The notes beneath the pieces are model-generated. The model was not told the origin of the DNA, ran no database searches, and saw only the letters and a list, made by a program, of their open reading frames with translations. Shown piece by piece: positions 53,927 to 63,156 of a stretch of DNA of 64,000 nucleotides (its first letter is position 1; each line of letters starts with the position of its first letter). The translations under genes and the position numbers were made by a program. Source of the stretch: Veillonella infantium (GTDB lineage: Bacteria; Bacillota; Negativicutes; Veillonellales; Veillonellaceae); the NCBI RefSeq assembly GCF_002959895.1, contig NZ_PPDD01000009.1:62001-126000 (forward strand), given 5' to 3'.

Positions 53927-54808
53927 ATGAAAAGTATGACCGGTTTTGGTTCTGGTACCGCAACCAAAGATGGCATTACCTGTACGGTAGAAATTAAGAC
54001 TGTAAATGCACGATTTTTGGATTTATTTATACGTAGTCCAAAGCAAATAAACCCTTTTGAAAGTATTATTCGTGGATTAGTACAAGATCGGATTACTCGT
54101 GGTAAAGTTGAAGTATCTGTTTCTATTCAGGATGCAGGGGAAAGACCTAAAACTTTTACAATAAATAGTGTATTGAGAAAGCAGATACAAGAATTGCTTG
54201 TTCAAGAAGAGTTTTATGATGACCCTAAAAAAGTGCCTTTACAAGCGGTCAATTCCATTTCTAATGAATGGATACAACAACAAGATACTCCGATTGCAGA
54301 AGATGTGCTTTCAGAAATAGTACAAGAATCTACAAACCAAGCACTAGATGCCTTAATAACAATGCGTACTGTAGAAGGTAAACATATTGAACAAGATTTA
54401 TTGTCTCGTATCACTACTTTAGAAAATATAATCAAGAGTATTGATGAGAATAAGGCCGGCGCTGTAGATGCGTATCGTGAGCATATAAAGGGAAAAATTC
54501 AAGAATATTTAGTGTCTTTAGAGGCAAGTATCAGTGAAGATCGTTTTTTGCAAGAAATTGCTTTATTGGCTGATAAGACTGATATTACGGAAGAGATTGT
54601 CCGATTTACCTCACATGTGGTACAATTAAAAAACACACTTGTAGATGAGAATTCCATCGGTCGTAAGGTGGATTTTATTTTGCAAGAAATGAATCGTGAA
54701 GTGAATACAATTGGTTCCAAAGCTATGGATTCAAGTATTACAGAGTTTGTGGTTCAGCTAAAATGTGAGTTAGAGAAAATTAGAGAACAAGTACAGAATG
54801 TAGAGTAA
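53927..54808 (+). CDS. yicC: YicC/YloC-family endoribonuclease
   Basis: YicC-family proteins are endoribonucleases. The 293 residues show MKSMTGFGSGTATKDGITCT, KTVNARFLDLFIRSPK, ITRGKVEVSV and the C-terminal GRKVDFILQEMNREVNTIGSKA, all hallmarks of the family. AAGGAGGAT precedes the ATG. It begins the yicC-remA-gmk-rpoZ-coaBC group, a very conserved Firmicute order. Confidence 0.94.
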   Translation: MKSMTGFGSGTATKDGITCTVEIKTVNARFLDLFIRSPKQINPFESIIRGLVQDRITRGKVEVSVSIQDAGERPKTFTINSVLRKQIQELLVQEEFYDDPKKVPLQAVNSISNEWIQQQDTPIAEDVLSEIVQESTNQALDALITMRTVEGKHIEQDLLSRITTLENIIKSIDENKAGAVDAYREHIKGKIQEYLVSLEASISEDRFLQEIALLADKTDITEEIVRFTSHVVQLKNTLVDENSIGRKVDFILQEMNREVNTIGSKAMDSSITEFVVQLKCELEKIREQVQNVE

Positions 54809-54822
54809 TAGGAGGTCCATAA

Positions 54823-55092
54823 ATGAGTATTCAGTTATTGAATATAGGCTTTGGTAATATGGTATCTGCTAACCGTGTTATGGCTATTATTAGTCCCGAA
54901 TCTGCACCGATAAAACGTATGGTTCAAGATGCGCGTGACAAGGGCCTACTCATTGATGCTACATATGGTCGTAAGACTCGTGCTGTATTAGTTATGGATA
55001 GTGGTCAAATTGTATTATCTGCAATTCAACCAGAAACCGTAGCACATCGACTTGTGCAATATGATGTAGACGAAGATACAGTAGAATCATAG
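54823..55092 (+). CDS. remA: RemA-like regulator (DUF370)
   Basis: RemA of Bacillus is a DNA-binding regulator of biofilm matrix and osmoprotection genes. The 89 residues match the DUF370 family: [55 protein letters not shown] and [13 protein letters not shown]. It lies between yicC and gmk, its usual place. Its targets in this organism are unknown, and the symbol is transferred from Bacillus by family and position. Confidence 0.9.
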   Translation: MSIQLLNIGFGNMVSANRVMAIISPESAPIKRMVQDARDKGLLIDATYGRKTRAVLVMDSGQIVLSAIQPETVAHRLVQYDVDEDTVES

Positions 55093-55100
55093 GAGTACAT

Positions 55101-55730
55101 ATGTCAGACAGAGGATTATTAATCGTTATATCCGGGCCATCTGGCGCAGGTAAAGGTACGATTTGTGCGAATATTCGAAAAGAAATGCCTAATTTAGTAT
55201 ATTCTGTTTCAATGACCACACGGGCACCTCGTGTTGGTGAAGTAGAAGGGGTTAATTACTTCTTTCGCTCGAAACAAGAATTTGAAACTCTATTAAGTGA
55301 AGATGCATTTTTAGAATATGCAAAAGTATATGATAATTACTACGGTACACCGAAGCAACATGTAATAGATTTATTGGATGATGGTAAAAGTGTACTGTTA
55401 GAAATTGATATTCAAGGTGCTATGCAAGTTAAAGAACGTTTTAGTGATGCTGTATTTATTTATATAGTACCACCGTCATTAACTGAGTTATCTGAGCGAT
55501 TACATAATCGCGGTACAGATGCGAAAGAAGTTATTGATAAACGGTTGTCATTAGCCTGTTCTGAATTGGCATTAGCCCATCGATATGACTATATAGTTGT
55601 AAATGATGATCTCGGAGAGGCATCTGAGAAGGTTGCATCTATCTTACGAGCTGAATCCTGTAAGATTAGTCGCAATAAAGAGCAAATTCAATTTATTTAT
55701 AAACAGTATCAAGAGTCTAAGGAGAAGTGA
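55101..55730 (+). CDS. gmk: Guanylate kinase
   Basis: Gmk phosphorylates GMP to GDP. The 209 residues show the P-loop VISGPSGAGKGTICANI near residue 8, YSVSMTTRAPRVGEVEGVNYFF for GMP binding, and LLEIDIQGAMQVKE. It starts nine bases after the remA stop, and rpoZ follows after four. Confidence 0.96.
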   Translation: MSDRGLLIVISGPSGAGKGTICANIRKEMPNLVYSVSMTTRAPRVGEVEGVNYFFRSKQEFETLLSEDAFLEYAKVYDNYYGTPKQHVIDLLDDGKSVLLEIDIQGAMQVKERFSDAVFIYIVPPSLTELSERLHNRGTDAKEVIDKRLSLACSELALAHRYDYIVVNDDLGEASEKVASILRAESCKISRNKEQIQFIYKQYQESKEK

Positions 55731-55734
55731 TAGT

Positions 55735-55950
55735 ATGATGGTAAAACCTCCATTGAAAAAATTGGAAAATCAAGTAGATAGTAAATATACTTTGGTAACA
55801 TTGGCAGCTAAACGTGCTCGTGAACTAACAGATGGCGAACCATGCTTAGCTGAATCTACACATGCAACTGACAAGCCTGTTTCCTTGGCATTCTATGAAA
55901 TTGCCGAAGGTGAAGTGACTTATAAACGCACTAAAGAAGGCATTAAATAA
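55735..55950 (+). CDS. rpoZ: RNA polymerase omega subunit
   Basis: Omega helps assemble RNA polymerase around beta-prime. The 71 residues match the family: LENQVDSKYTLVTLAAKRARELTD (split over the binding helices) and KPVSLAFYEIAEGEVTYKR. ATG 55735 is chosen because GGAGAAG (55721-55727) lies about seven bases upstream; a longer in-frame reading would overlap gmk. A hairpin follows the stop. Confidence 0.93.
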   Translation: MMVKPPLKKLENQVDSKYTLVTLAAKRARELTDGEPCLAESTHATDKPVSLAFYEIAEGEVTYKRTKEGIK

Positions 55951-55958
55951 GAAAAACG

Positions 55959-55989
55959 ATTCCTTGTATCATTGATACAAGGAATTTTT
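55959..55989 (+). terminator. Hairpin between rpoZ and coaBC, weak terminator or attenuator
   Basis: ATTCCTTGTATC (55959-55970) pairs perfectly with GATACAAGGAAT (55974-55985) around three bases and is followed by four more T. The T tail is short and runs into the coaBC ribosome binding site, so read-through is likely. Confidence 0.55.
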
Positions 55990-56003
55990 AAAAGGAGAAG
56001 AAA

Positions 56004-57197
56004 ATGCGAGGAAAACATATCATTGTCGCTGTATCTGCAGGTATTGCTGCGTATAAGGCAATTGAAGTAGTTAGCAGACTTCGTAAAAAAGGTGCTGAAG
56101 TGAAGGTGGTTATGACTCAAAACTCCACTCATATAGCTTCACCTCTTACATTTGGTGAAATTAGTGGACATCCTGTAGCTATCGACATGTTTGAACAAGT
56201 ACATCAATGGGATGTGGAGCATATTGCATTAGCTACATGGGCAGATGCATATGTGGTTGTTCCAGCTACGGCAAATGTAATTGGTAAAATATATGCCGGT
56301 ATTGCAGATGATATGCTAACAACAACAATAATGGCTACTAAGGCTCCAAAATATCTTTGTCCTGCTATGAATACAGAAATGTATAACAATCCGATTACTC
56401 AACATAATTTGGAAGGTTTACGTTCTCTTGGCTATCATATTATGGAACCTGCTGAAGGATGGCTTGCTTGTGGGGTTACCGGTATGGGGCGTCTACCAGA
56501 GCCCGAAGCCATTGTAGATTGGCTTGAATCACAGATGTGCAAATCTAATGAGCTTGAAGGTACTACAGTACTTGTTACAGCAGGTGGTACGCAAGAAAAT
56601 ATCGATCCTGTTCGTTATATTGGTAATCGGTCTAGTGGAAAGATGGGGTATGCTATTGCTGAGCAAGCAGCCCGGATGGGGGCTAACGTTATTTTGGTCA
56701 GTGCACCCACATCTTTAGCCGTACCTAGTGGAGTAGATTTTGTTCCTGTTGACTCTGCTTTATCTATGCAAAATGCTGTTGAATCTCGATATGGCGAGGT
56801 AGATGTGGTTATCATGGCGGCAGCAGTATCTGATTTTAGAGTCCTTCACAAGGCAGAACAAAAAATAAAGAAAATGGAGTCCATGACATTAGAACTTGTT
56901 AAAAATCCAGATATACTACAAGGTCTAGGTGCTAAAAAGAATCATCAAATTCTTGTAGGTTTTGCAGCAGAAACTGAGCATGTTATTAAATACGGTCAAG
57001 ATAAGGTTACTAGAAAAAATTTAGATATGCTCGTAGCAAACGATGTTAGTAAATCTAATGCAGGCTTTAATGTAGATACAAATGAAGGATACTTCTTATA
57101 TCCTCATAAAGATCCAAAAGAAATGCCGAATATGAAAAAATCTGAATTGGCCCATAATATTATGAAAGAAGTTGTGGAATTAGTAAAAAATAAATAA
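56004..57197 (+). CDS. coaBC: Bifunctional phosphopantothenoylcysteine decarboxylase / synthetase
   Basis: CoaBC joins cysteine to phosphopantothenate and decarboxylates the product in CoA synthesis. The 397 residues have the N-terminal flavoprotein CoaC (about 1-180; VAVSAGIAAYKAIEVV, VVPATANVIGKIYAGIADDML, AMNTEMY, the active Cys in LACGVTGMGRLPEPE) and the C-terminal CoaB (about 188-397; VTAGGTQENIDPVRYIGNRS, SAPTSL, IMAAAVSDFR). Both parts look complete. Confidence 0.96.
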   Translation: MRGKHIIVAVSAGIAAYKAIEVVSRLRKKGAEVKVVMTQNSTHIASPLTFGEISGHPVAIDMFEQVHQWDVEHIALATWADAYVVVPATANVIGKIYAGIADDMLTTTIMATKAPKYLCPAMNTEMYNNPITQHNLEGLRSLGYHIMEPAEGWLACGVTGMGRLPEPEAIVDWLESQMCKSNELEGTTVLVTAGGTQENIDPVRYIGNRSSGKMGYAIAEQAARMGANVILVSAPTSLAVPSGVDFVPVDSALSMQNAVESRYGEVDVVIMAAAVSDFRVLHKAEQKIKKMESMTLELVKNPDILQGLGAKKNHQILVGFAAETEHVIKYGQDKVTRKNLDMLVANDVSKSNAGFNVDTNEGYFLYPHKDPKEMPNMKKSELAHNIMKEVVELVKNK

Positions 57198-57261
57198 CAC
57201 CATACATGAGAGAATCTTATGTTTGTAGTTTGTAATTGATAGAAAGATATGTAATAATGAC

Positions 57262-57290
57262 TTGCTTTATCAATGTAAATACACTATAAT
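57262..57290 (+). promoter_or_regulatory. Promoter of the metK leader
   Basis: TTGCTT (57262-57267) and a perfect TATAAT (57285-57290) are 17 bases apart. Transcription would start near 57297, just before the riboswitch. Confidence 0.75.
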
Positions 57291-57300
57291 ATTTCTGTAA

Positions 57301-57399
57301 CTCATCAAGAGTAGTGGAGGGATAGGCCCTATGAAGCTACAGCAACCATTCCAAGAGGAAAAGGTGCTAATTCCTATGACAAATGTCGTTAGATGGGAG
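57301..57399 (+). promoter_or_regulatory. SAM-I riboswitch (S-box) aptamer
   Basis: The core contains the S-box conserved strings AGTGGAGGGA, GGCCCTATGAAGC, GCAACC and AAGGTGCTAATTCC. The P1 helix is CTCATC (57301-57306) with GATGGG (57393-57398). S-boxes turn off methionine and SAM genes when SAM is high; here the target is metK, with a terminator right after the aptamer. Confidence 0.95.
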
Positions 57400-57400
57400 G

Positions 57401-57431
57401 GTCTCTCATGAGTACATGAGAGGCTTTTTTT
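57401..57431 (+). terminator. Riboswitch-controlled terminator before metK
   Basis: GTCTCTCATG (57401-57410) pairs with CATGAGAGGC (57415-57424) around AGTA, followed by seven T. Its 5' arm is close to the P1 3' strand, as needed for an alternative antiterminator. Confidence 0.92.
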
Positions 57432-57448
57432 CGTATTAGGAGGATAAA

Positions 57449-58639
57449 ATGGCTGAAAAACATATGTTTTTTACTTCTGAATCTGTTACTGAAGGCCATC
57501 CAGATAAAATAGCTGACCAAATTTCTGATGCTGTTTTGGATGCGATTATTGAAAAAGATCCAACTGCTCGTGTAGCTTGTGAAACTTTAGTTACTACTGG
57601 TTTAGTTCATGTAGTAGGCGAAATTTCTACAAACACATATGTGGATATTCCTCGCATCGTACGTGATACTGTTCGAGAAATTGGTTATACACGTGCTAAA
57701 TTTGGCTTTGACTGCGACACTTGTGGTGTTCTAGTTTCTATTGATGAACAATCTGCTGATATTGCTATGGGCGTTGATGAAGCTCTTGAATCTAAAGATG
57801 GTAATGGTGAAGCACTTGATAAAATCGGTGCTGGTGACCAAGGTATGATGTTTGGTTATGCATCTAATGAAACACCTGAACTAATGCCTATGCCTATTTC
57901 TTTGGCTCATCGTTTATCCCGTCGTCTTACAGAAGTTCGTAAAGATGGCACTTTAACATATCTTCGTCCAGATGGTAAAACTCAAGTGACTGTTGAATAT
58001 GTTGATGGTAAACCAAAACGTATTGATACAATTGTTATCTCTACACAACATAGCCCTGAAGTTACGCAAGAACAAATTAAAGCTGATTTAAAACGCTTTG
58101 TTATCGATGCAGCATTGCCTGCTGAATTTGTTGATGAAAATACAAAATATTTCATTAACCCAACTGGCCGTTTCGTAATCGGTGGTCCTCATGGTGATGC
58201 TGGCTTGACTGGCCGCAAAATCATCGTAGATACTTACGGCGGTATGGCTCGTCATGGTGGCGGTGCTTTCTCTGGTAAGGATCCATCTAAGGTTGACCGC
58301 TCTGCAGCATATGCAGCTCGTTATGTAGCTAAAAATGTTGTAGCAGCAGGCCTTGCTGATAAGTGTGAAGTACAAGTTGCTTACGCAATCGGCGTTGCTC
58401 ATCCTGTATCTATCTTAGTTGATACTTTTGGTACAGGTCATGTTGAGGAAACTAAAATTCAAGAACTCGTTAAGAAACATTTCGACCTTCGCCCAGCAGG
58501 TATTATTGAAATGCTTGATTTGTTAAAACCTCATTATCGCAAAACTGCAGCATATGGTCACTTTGGTAGAACTGATGTAGATTTACCTTGGGAGCGTACT
58601 GACAAAGCAGCAATTTTAAAAGCTGAAGCTGGCTTATAA
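57449..58639 (+). CDS. metK: S-adenosylmethionine synthetase
   Basis: MetK makes S-adenosylmethionine from methionine and ATP. The 396 residues show [20 protein letters not shown], the ATP-binding [13 protein letters not shown] near residue 130, the phosphate loop [16 protein letters not shown] near residue 270 and [15 protein letters not shown] lies before the ATG. Regulation by the SAM-I riboswitch gives product feedback. Confidence 0.97.
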   Translation: MAEKHMFFTSESVTEGHPDKIADQISDAVLDAIIEKDPTARVACETLVTTGLVHVVGEISTNTYVDIPRIVRDTVREIGYTRAKFGFDCDTCGVLVSIDEQSADIAMGVDEALESKDGNGEALDKIGAGDQGMMFGYASNETPELMPMPISLAHRLSRRLTEVRKDGTLTYLRPDGKTQVTVEYVDGKPKRIDTIVISTQHSPEVTQEQIKADLKRFVIDAALPAEFVDENTKYFINPTGRFVIGGPHGDAGLTGRKIIVDTYGGMARHGGGAFSGKDPSKVDRSAAYAARYVAKNVVAAGLADKCEVQVAYAIGVAHPVSILVDTFGTGHVEETKIQELVKKHFDLRPAGIIEMLDLLKPHYRKTAAYGHFGRTDVDLPWERTDKAAILKAEAGL

Positions 58640-58642
58640 TAC

Positions 58643-58677
58643 AAAAGGTCTTAGTAGAATTTCTACTGAGACCTTTT
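58643..58677 (+). terminator. Terminator of metK
   Basis: AAAAGGTCTTAGTAG (58643-58657) pairs with CTACTGAGACCTTTT (58663-58677), with one G-U pair. The T run is only four, so some transcription may continue into priA. Confidence 0.8.
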
Positions 58678-58701
58678 ATAGTAAATGAAAGGATATAATG
58701 T

Positions 58702-60885
58702 ATGCGTGTCGCACAAGTTATTATTAATAGACCGGCCAAACAACTTCATAAACCATTGAGCTATTTAATGCCTGAAAAGTTTGGTAATGTCTTACCTGGT
58801 ACACGCGTACTTATTCCTTTAGGCAATAGTCGCGAAGAGGGAATTCTGATTGGCTATGAAGATTTAAACGAGCCCCCTGAGTTCACATTGCGAAATATTG
58901 TTCAAGTATTAGACAATGAACCTTGGTTCACACCTGAAATGATGGATACTGCTCGTCGTTTAAATGAATATTATTTATTCTCTTATGGCGATGCATTGCG
59001 TTTATTTACTGTTAATAAAACTCTAAAATCTTATGAGGCGCCTAAGGAAGAATGGCTTGTGGTTACACCTGCTTTCACGGTAGAACAATTTAGTGAACGA
59101 AAAAAGAAACAACGAGAGTTGGCAAAATATTTACTTGAAGTAGGGGGCGCATCAAAAGCTTTATTATTAGCTAAAGGCTTTTCACGTATGGTCATTAAAC
59201 AAGTTAGTGAAGCTAAGGGGATTACTATTGAATCTAGATTTAAAGCGACAAAGACTACCTTTGATGAACTGTTTACAGCAGAAGTCAATATACCACTAAC
59301 TGATGCACAACAAGCCGTGTATGAACCGATACAAGAAGCGATGAACACACATCACCATAAAACCTTTTTGTTACATGGTGTAACGGGTAGCGGAAAAACT
59401 CAACTATATTTAAAAGCTACAGCAAAATGCATTAGTCAAGATAAGACTGCTATTATTTTGGTTCCAGAAATTATTTTGACAGATCAGATAGTGCGTCGTT
59501 TTGTAGAAACCTTTGGAGATGAAGTTGTAGTATTTCATAGTAAATTAACAGTTCAACAACGCAATAATAACTGGGAGCGTTTACGTCGCAAGGATAGTCA
59601 TATTATCATTGGTGCACGATCAGCAGTATTTGCTCCAGCTGAGGATATTGGACTTATCGTAGTAGATGAAGAGCATGATACTTCTTATAAGCAAGAGGAC
59701 ATGGTTCGTTACCATGCTAGAAATGTTGCATTATGGCGTGGGGAAGCACATGGTTGTCCTGTAATACTAGGTTCTGCAACACCATCTGTAACCTCCTATT
59801 ACAAAGCTAAGCAAGGGGAGTATCATTTGCTTGAATTACCACATCGTATTTTTGAACAACCAATGCCAAAAGTAACTATTGTGGACATGAAGGAAGAAAT
59901 TCTTCATGGCAACTATTCTGTTTTTTCTGATGCTATGAGTAGCTTAATTCAAAAAACATTGAATGAACATAACCAAATGATTATTCTATTGAACAGACGT
60001 GGTTATAGTACCTTTGTAATGTGTCGCGATTGCGGGGAAACTATTATGTGTCCTCATTGTGATGTAGCTATGGTGTATCACCAAGCAGGTGAAGAATTAC
60101 GGTGCCATTACTGTGAACATCATGAACCAATTCCTACGGTCTGTCCAAAGTGTAATAGTCAACGCATTAAATTCTTTGGATCAGGTACACAAAAGGTGGA
60201 GGAAGAGTTGCGACGTCATTTTAAGTCGGCTCGTATTGCCCGCCTTGATCAAGACGTAACTAAAAACAAACAATTAGCAGAAGATATTTTACATGATTTT
60301 GGGACTCATAAATATGACATCTTACTGGGAACACAAATGGTGTCAAAAGGTCATGACTTTAAAGATGTAACAGCTGTCGGTATTTTAACGGCTGATTCAG
60401 TTTTAAATATTCCTGTATATTCCGCATCTGAAAGAACTTTTGATTTACTTACACAGACATCTGGCAGGGCTGGTCGTGGTGATAAACCAGGCAGTGTAGT
60501 AATACAAACATATAATCCTTTAAATTATGCTATAATAAAGAGTAAGGCTCATGATTATGTAGGCTTTTACAACGAAGAAATTCGAAATCGTAAAGCATTA
60601 GGATATCCTCCGTTTAGAGAGATGATTCACATGGTAGTGCGTCATCAAAATATGGAGACCTTAGAGGCCATAGCTAATCGTATTGTAAGCGATTTAGAGG
60701 TCCATAAAGGTGATACAGATATTCTCATTAATGGACCTTATGAAGCAAATATCAAAAAAGTACGGGATATGTATCGTTTAGCGATTATGATTCGAGGTAC
60801 TGACTTATCAAATTTAAAAGAATATATATATAATTCATGGATCTTCACACAAGAAGGACTTTTGATTGATGTAGATCCTGTTTAG
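58702..60885 (+). CDS. priA: Primosomal protein N' (replication restart helicase PriA)
   Basis: PriA loads the replisome at stalled forks. The 727 residues have the N-terminal DNA-binding domain (QVIINRPAKQLHKPLSY), the helicase core with GVTGSGKTQLYLKA near residue 224 and VVDEEHDTSYKQED, and the zinc-binding cysteines between motifs (CRDCG, CPHCD, CHYCEHH, CPKCN). The C-terminal LLTQTSGRAGRGDKPG is helicase motif VI. It heads the priA-def-fmt-DUF116-rsmB group. Confidence 0.96.
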   Translation: MRVAQVIINRPAKQLHKPLSYLMPEKFGNVLPGTRVLIPLGNSREEGILIGYEDLNEPPEFTLRNIVQVLDNEPWFTPEMMDTARRLNEYYLFSYGDALRLFTVNKTLKSYEAPKEEWLVVTPAFTVEQFSERKKKQRELAKYLLEVGGASKALLLAKGFSRMVIKQVSEAKGITIESRFKATKTTFDELFTAEVNIPLTDAQQAVYEPIQEAMNTHHHKTFLLHGVTGSGKTQLYLKATAKCISQDKTAIILVPEIILTDQIVRRFVETFGDEVVVFHSKLTVQQRNNNWERLRRKDSHIIIGARSAVFAPAEDIGLIVVDEEHDTSYKQEDMVRYHARNVALWRGEAHGCPVILGSATPSVTSYYKAKQGEYHLLELPHRIFEQPMPKVTIVDMKEEILHGNYSVFSDAMSSLIQKTLNEHNQMIILLNRRGYSTFVMCRDCGETIMCPHCDVAMVYHQAGEELRCHYCEHHEPIPTVCPKCNSQRIKFFGSGTQKVEEELRRHFKSARIARLDQDVTKNKQLAEDILHDFGTHKYDILLGTQMVSKGHDFKDVTAVGILTADSVLNIPVYSASERTFDLLTQTSGRAGRGDKPGSVVIQTYNPLNYAIIKSKAHDYVGFYNEEIRNRKALGYPPFREMIHMVVRHQNMETLEAIANRIVSDLEVHKGDTDILINGPYEANIKKVRDMYRLAIMIRGTDLSNLKEYIYNSWIFTQEGLLIDVDPV

Positions 60886-60898
60886 TATAGGAGTATAA

Positions 60899-61387
60899 AT
60901 GGCAGTATTAGATGTTGTGAAAGCAGGTCACCCCGTTTTAAAACAAATTGCGGAACCTGTAGAACATGTTAATAAAAAACTTAGAGCCCTTATCGATGAT
61001 ATGGCGGAAACAATGTATGAGACTGATGGCGTTGGACTTGCTGCACCTCAAGTAGCGGTGTCAAAACGAATTATCGTCGTAGATGATCATGCCGGTAGTG
61101 GTCTCATTGCATTAATTAATCCTGAAATTACGCATGCTGAGGGATCTCAAGTGGGACCAGAGGGTTGTTTAAGTGTACCAGGGTATTTTGGCGATGTGGA
61201 AAGATTCGATAAAATTACCGTTAAAGGTATAGACCCTCATAATAAAAAGGTAACAATTAAAGCTGAAGGATTTTTAGCGCGTATTTTTCAACATGAGATT
61301 GATCATTTAGAAGGTCATTTGTTTATTGAAAAAGCAACTAACTTACGATTGATTACTGATCACCCAGAGGAGAAAGAAATTGTATAA
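60899..61387 (+). CDS. def: Peptide deformylase
   Basis: Def removes the formyl group from nascent proteins with a ferrous or zinc centre. The 162 residues have all three motifs: GVGLAAPQV, EGCLSVPG (metal Cys) and QHEIDHLEG (metal His pair and catalytic Glu). It precedes fmt, whose product adds the formyl group, and overlaps it by eight bases. Confidence 0.97.
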   Translation: MAVLDVVKAGHPVLKQIAEPVEHVNKKLRALIDDMAETMYETDGVGLAAPQVAVSKRIIVVDDHAGSGLIALINPEITHAEGSQVGPEGCLSVPGYFGDVERFDKITVKGIDPHNKKVTIKAEGFLARIFQHEIDHLEGHLFIEKATNLRLITDHPEEKEIV

Positions 61388-62390
61388 TCAAAAACAATTG
61401 CGTGTCGTATTTATGGGGACGCCTGATTTTTCTGTTCCTACTTTGGAAGCATTAATAAAGGCTGGTCACTCTATTGTTGGTGTATACTGTCAGCCAGATA
61501 AACAAAAAGGTCGCGGTAAACAAGTTCAAATGCCACCTGTAAAAGTGGCAGCTTTAAATCATAATTTACCTGTATTCCAACCGGTAACATTACGTGATGA
61601 ACAAGTACAAGCAGAACTAGAAGCTCTAAATCCCGACGTAGTAGTGGTTATTGCATACGGTAAAATTTTACCGCCATGGCTTATTCGTTTACCACAATAT
61701 GGATGTATTAACGTACATGCATCTATTTTACCTAAGTATAGAGGTGCTGCACCAATTCATTATGCCATATTAAATGGTGATACTAAGACAGGTGTTACAA
61801 TTATGCATATGGATGATGGCCTTGATACAGGCGATATTATTGATATCGTGGAGACTGATATTTTGTGTGGTGAAACAACAGGGCAACTATTTGAACGTAT
61901 GGCATTACTAGGTGGCGAAACTATTGTTCCAGTATTAACTCGTTGGGTTAATGGAGAAATTGTGGCTACGCCACAAGATGATACAATGGCTACACATACT
62001 GCTAAGATTACAAAGGAAATGGGGCATATAGACTGGTCTAAGTCAGCCCATGAAATTGTCAATCTTATTAGAGGTCTTAATCCAGCTCCTGGATGTTATA
62101 CGTATCTCGATAGAAAACGTTTAAAAGTATGGTCTGGTGAAGTGGTCCCAAGTGATACGACTCACTGTTTGATAGATGTCCATGGTAAACATGTACCAAT
62201 TGCTATATCAGCCACAACTGTGCCTGGTACAATCGTATCTAAAATAGCCGGTTTAGGTGTATTTTGTGGTGATGGAAATATAATTCTATTAACAGAAGTC
62301 CAACCAGAAAATAAAAAACGTATTTCTGCAATTGATTTTATTAATGGACATCAGATAAAGGAAGGTATCGTTTTTGGAGACTCAATATAA
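61380..62390 (+). CDS. fmt: Methionyl-tRNA formyltransferase
   Basis: Fmt formylates initiator Met-tRNA from 10-formyl-THF. The 336 residues show VVFMGTPDFSVPTLEALI, the catalytic block NVHASILPKYRGAAPI with SxLPxxRGxxPI, and MHMDDGLDTGD, then the C-terminal tRNA-binding domain. The TTG start at 61380 is chosen because AGAGGAG (61366-61372) lies seven bases upstream and the first residues up to MGTPDF are then complete. It overlaps def at the 5' end and the DUF116 gene by 17 bases at the 3' end. Confidence 0.95.
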   Translation: MYNQKQLRVVFMGTPDFSVPTLEALIKAGHSIVGVYCQPDKQKGRGKQVQMPPVKVAALNHNLPVFQPVTLRDEQVQAELEALNPDVVVVIAYGKILPPWLIRLPQYGCINVHASILPKYRGAAPIHYAILNGDTKTGVTIMHMDDGLDTGDIIDIVETDILCGETTGQLFERMALLGGETIVPVLTRWVNGEIVATPQDDTMATHTAKITKEMGHIDWSKSAHEIVNLIRGLNPAPGCYTYLDRKRLKVWSGEVVPSDTTHCLIDVHGKHVPIAISATTVPGTIVSKIAGLGVFCGDGNIILLTEVQPENKKRISAIDFINGHQIKEGIVFGDSI

Positions 62391-63156
62391 GCAGTACGAA
62401 ACGTATCCGTTATACCTGATATTATCATCAATTACATGTGCCATAATTACTGTAATTATGGGATTTCTAATGTATATATTAGAGCCTGGACTTTCACAAT
62501 TACATCCTGTTGCACCCATAATAAGTACAGTGATTTTTTCGGTATGCATTTGTGTTATATGGTTATTGTGCGCATCCTTGATTATTGCTAGTTTCGGTAT
62601 ACTACGGTTACATCCTATTGTTTTAAGGCTTGCTAACCAGTTTATATATGGACTGTTTCCAGTGTCCCTATTGATTGGTAAAGTGAGAGGGGTTACTAAG
62701 GATCAATTGCGTCAGTCTATGATTGACTTGATTAATCATCTAGTGATGCTTGATATGTATACAGTTGATCCAGAACGTATATTGTTATTGACACCTCATT
62801 GTTTACAGGAAAGTTCATGTGTTCATAAGGTTACACATGATGTATACAATTGTAAACAATGTGGTAGATGCCAAGTTGGAAGTTTATTGCAAATTGCTAA
62901 AGAGTATGGCTGTCAATTTATAGTGGTAACAGGTGGTACATTAGCGCGAATGAAGGTAAAAGAAGCACGACCAAAGGCTATTGTAGCTATTGCTTGTGAA
63001 CGTGATTTAGCAAGTGGTATGGCTGATGTATTTCCGATACCTGTCATTGGCGTTTTAAATGAAAGACCTAATGGACCTTGTTGCAATACTACAGTAGATC
63101 CTGAACGTGTTCGAGCAGCAGTTGAACAATTAATTGGTAGGAAAAACGATGACTGA
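62374..63156 (+). CDS. DUF116 family membrane protein with cysteine-rich domain
   Basis: The 260 residues have two hydrophobic segments (LSSITCAIITVIMGFLMYIL and ISTVIFSVCICVIWLLCASL, about 17-75) and a cytoplasmic-looking domain with cysteines in PHCLQESSC, YNCKQCGRC and AIACERD and GPCCNTT, a pattern that could bind metal or an iron-sulfur cluster. It matches the DUF116 family, which is of unknown function and often lies between fmt and rsmB in clostridia and Negativicutes. It starts at TTG behind AAGGAAGG. The position implies a link to translation or RNA modification, but this is only context. Confidence 0.85.
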   Translation: METQYKQYETYPLYLILSSITCAIITVIMGFLMYILEPGLSQLHPVAPIISTVIFSVCICVIWLLCASLIIASFGILRLHPIVLRLANQFIYGLFPVSLLIGKVRGVTKDQLRQSMIDLINHLVMLDMYTVDPERILLLTPHCLQESSCVHKVTHDVYNCKQCGRCQVGSLLQIAKEYGCQFIVVTGGTLARMKVKEARPKAIVAIACERDLASGMADVFPIPVIGVLNERPNGPCCNTTVDPERVRAAVEQLIGRKNDD

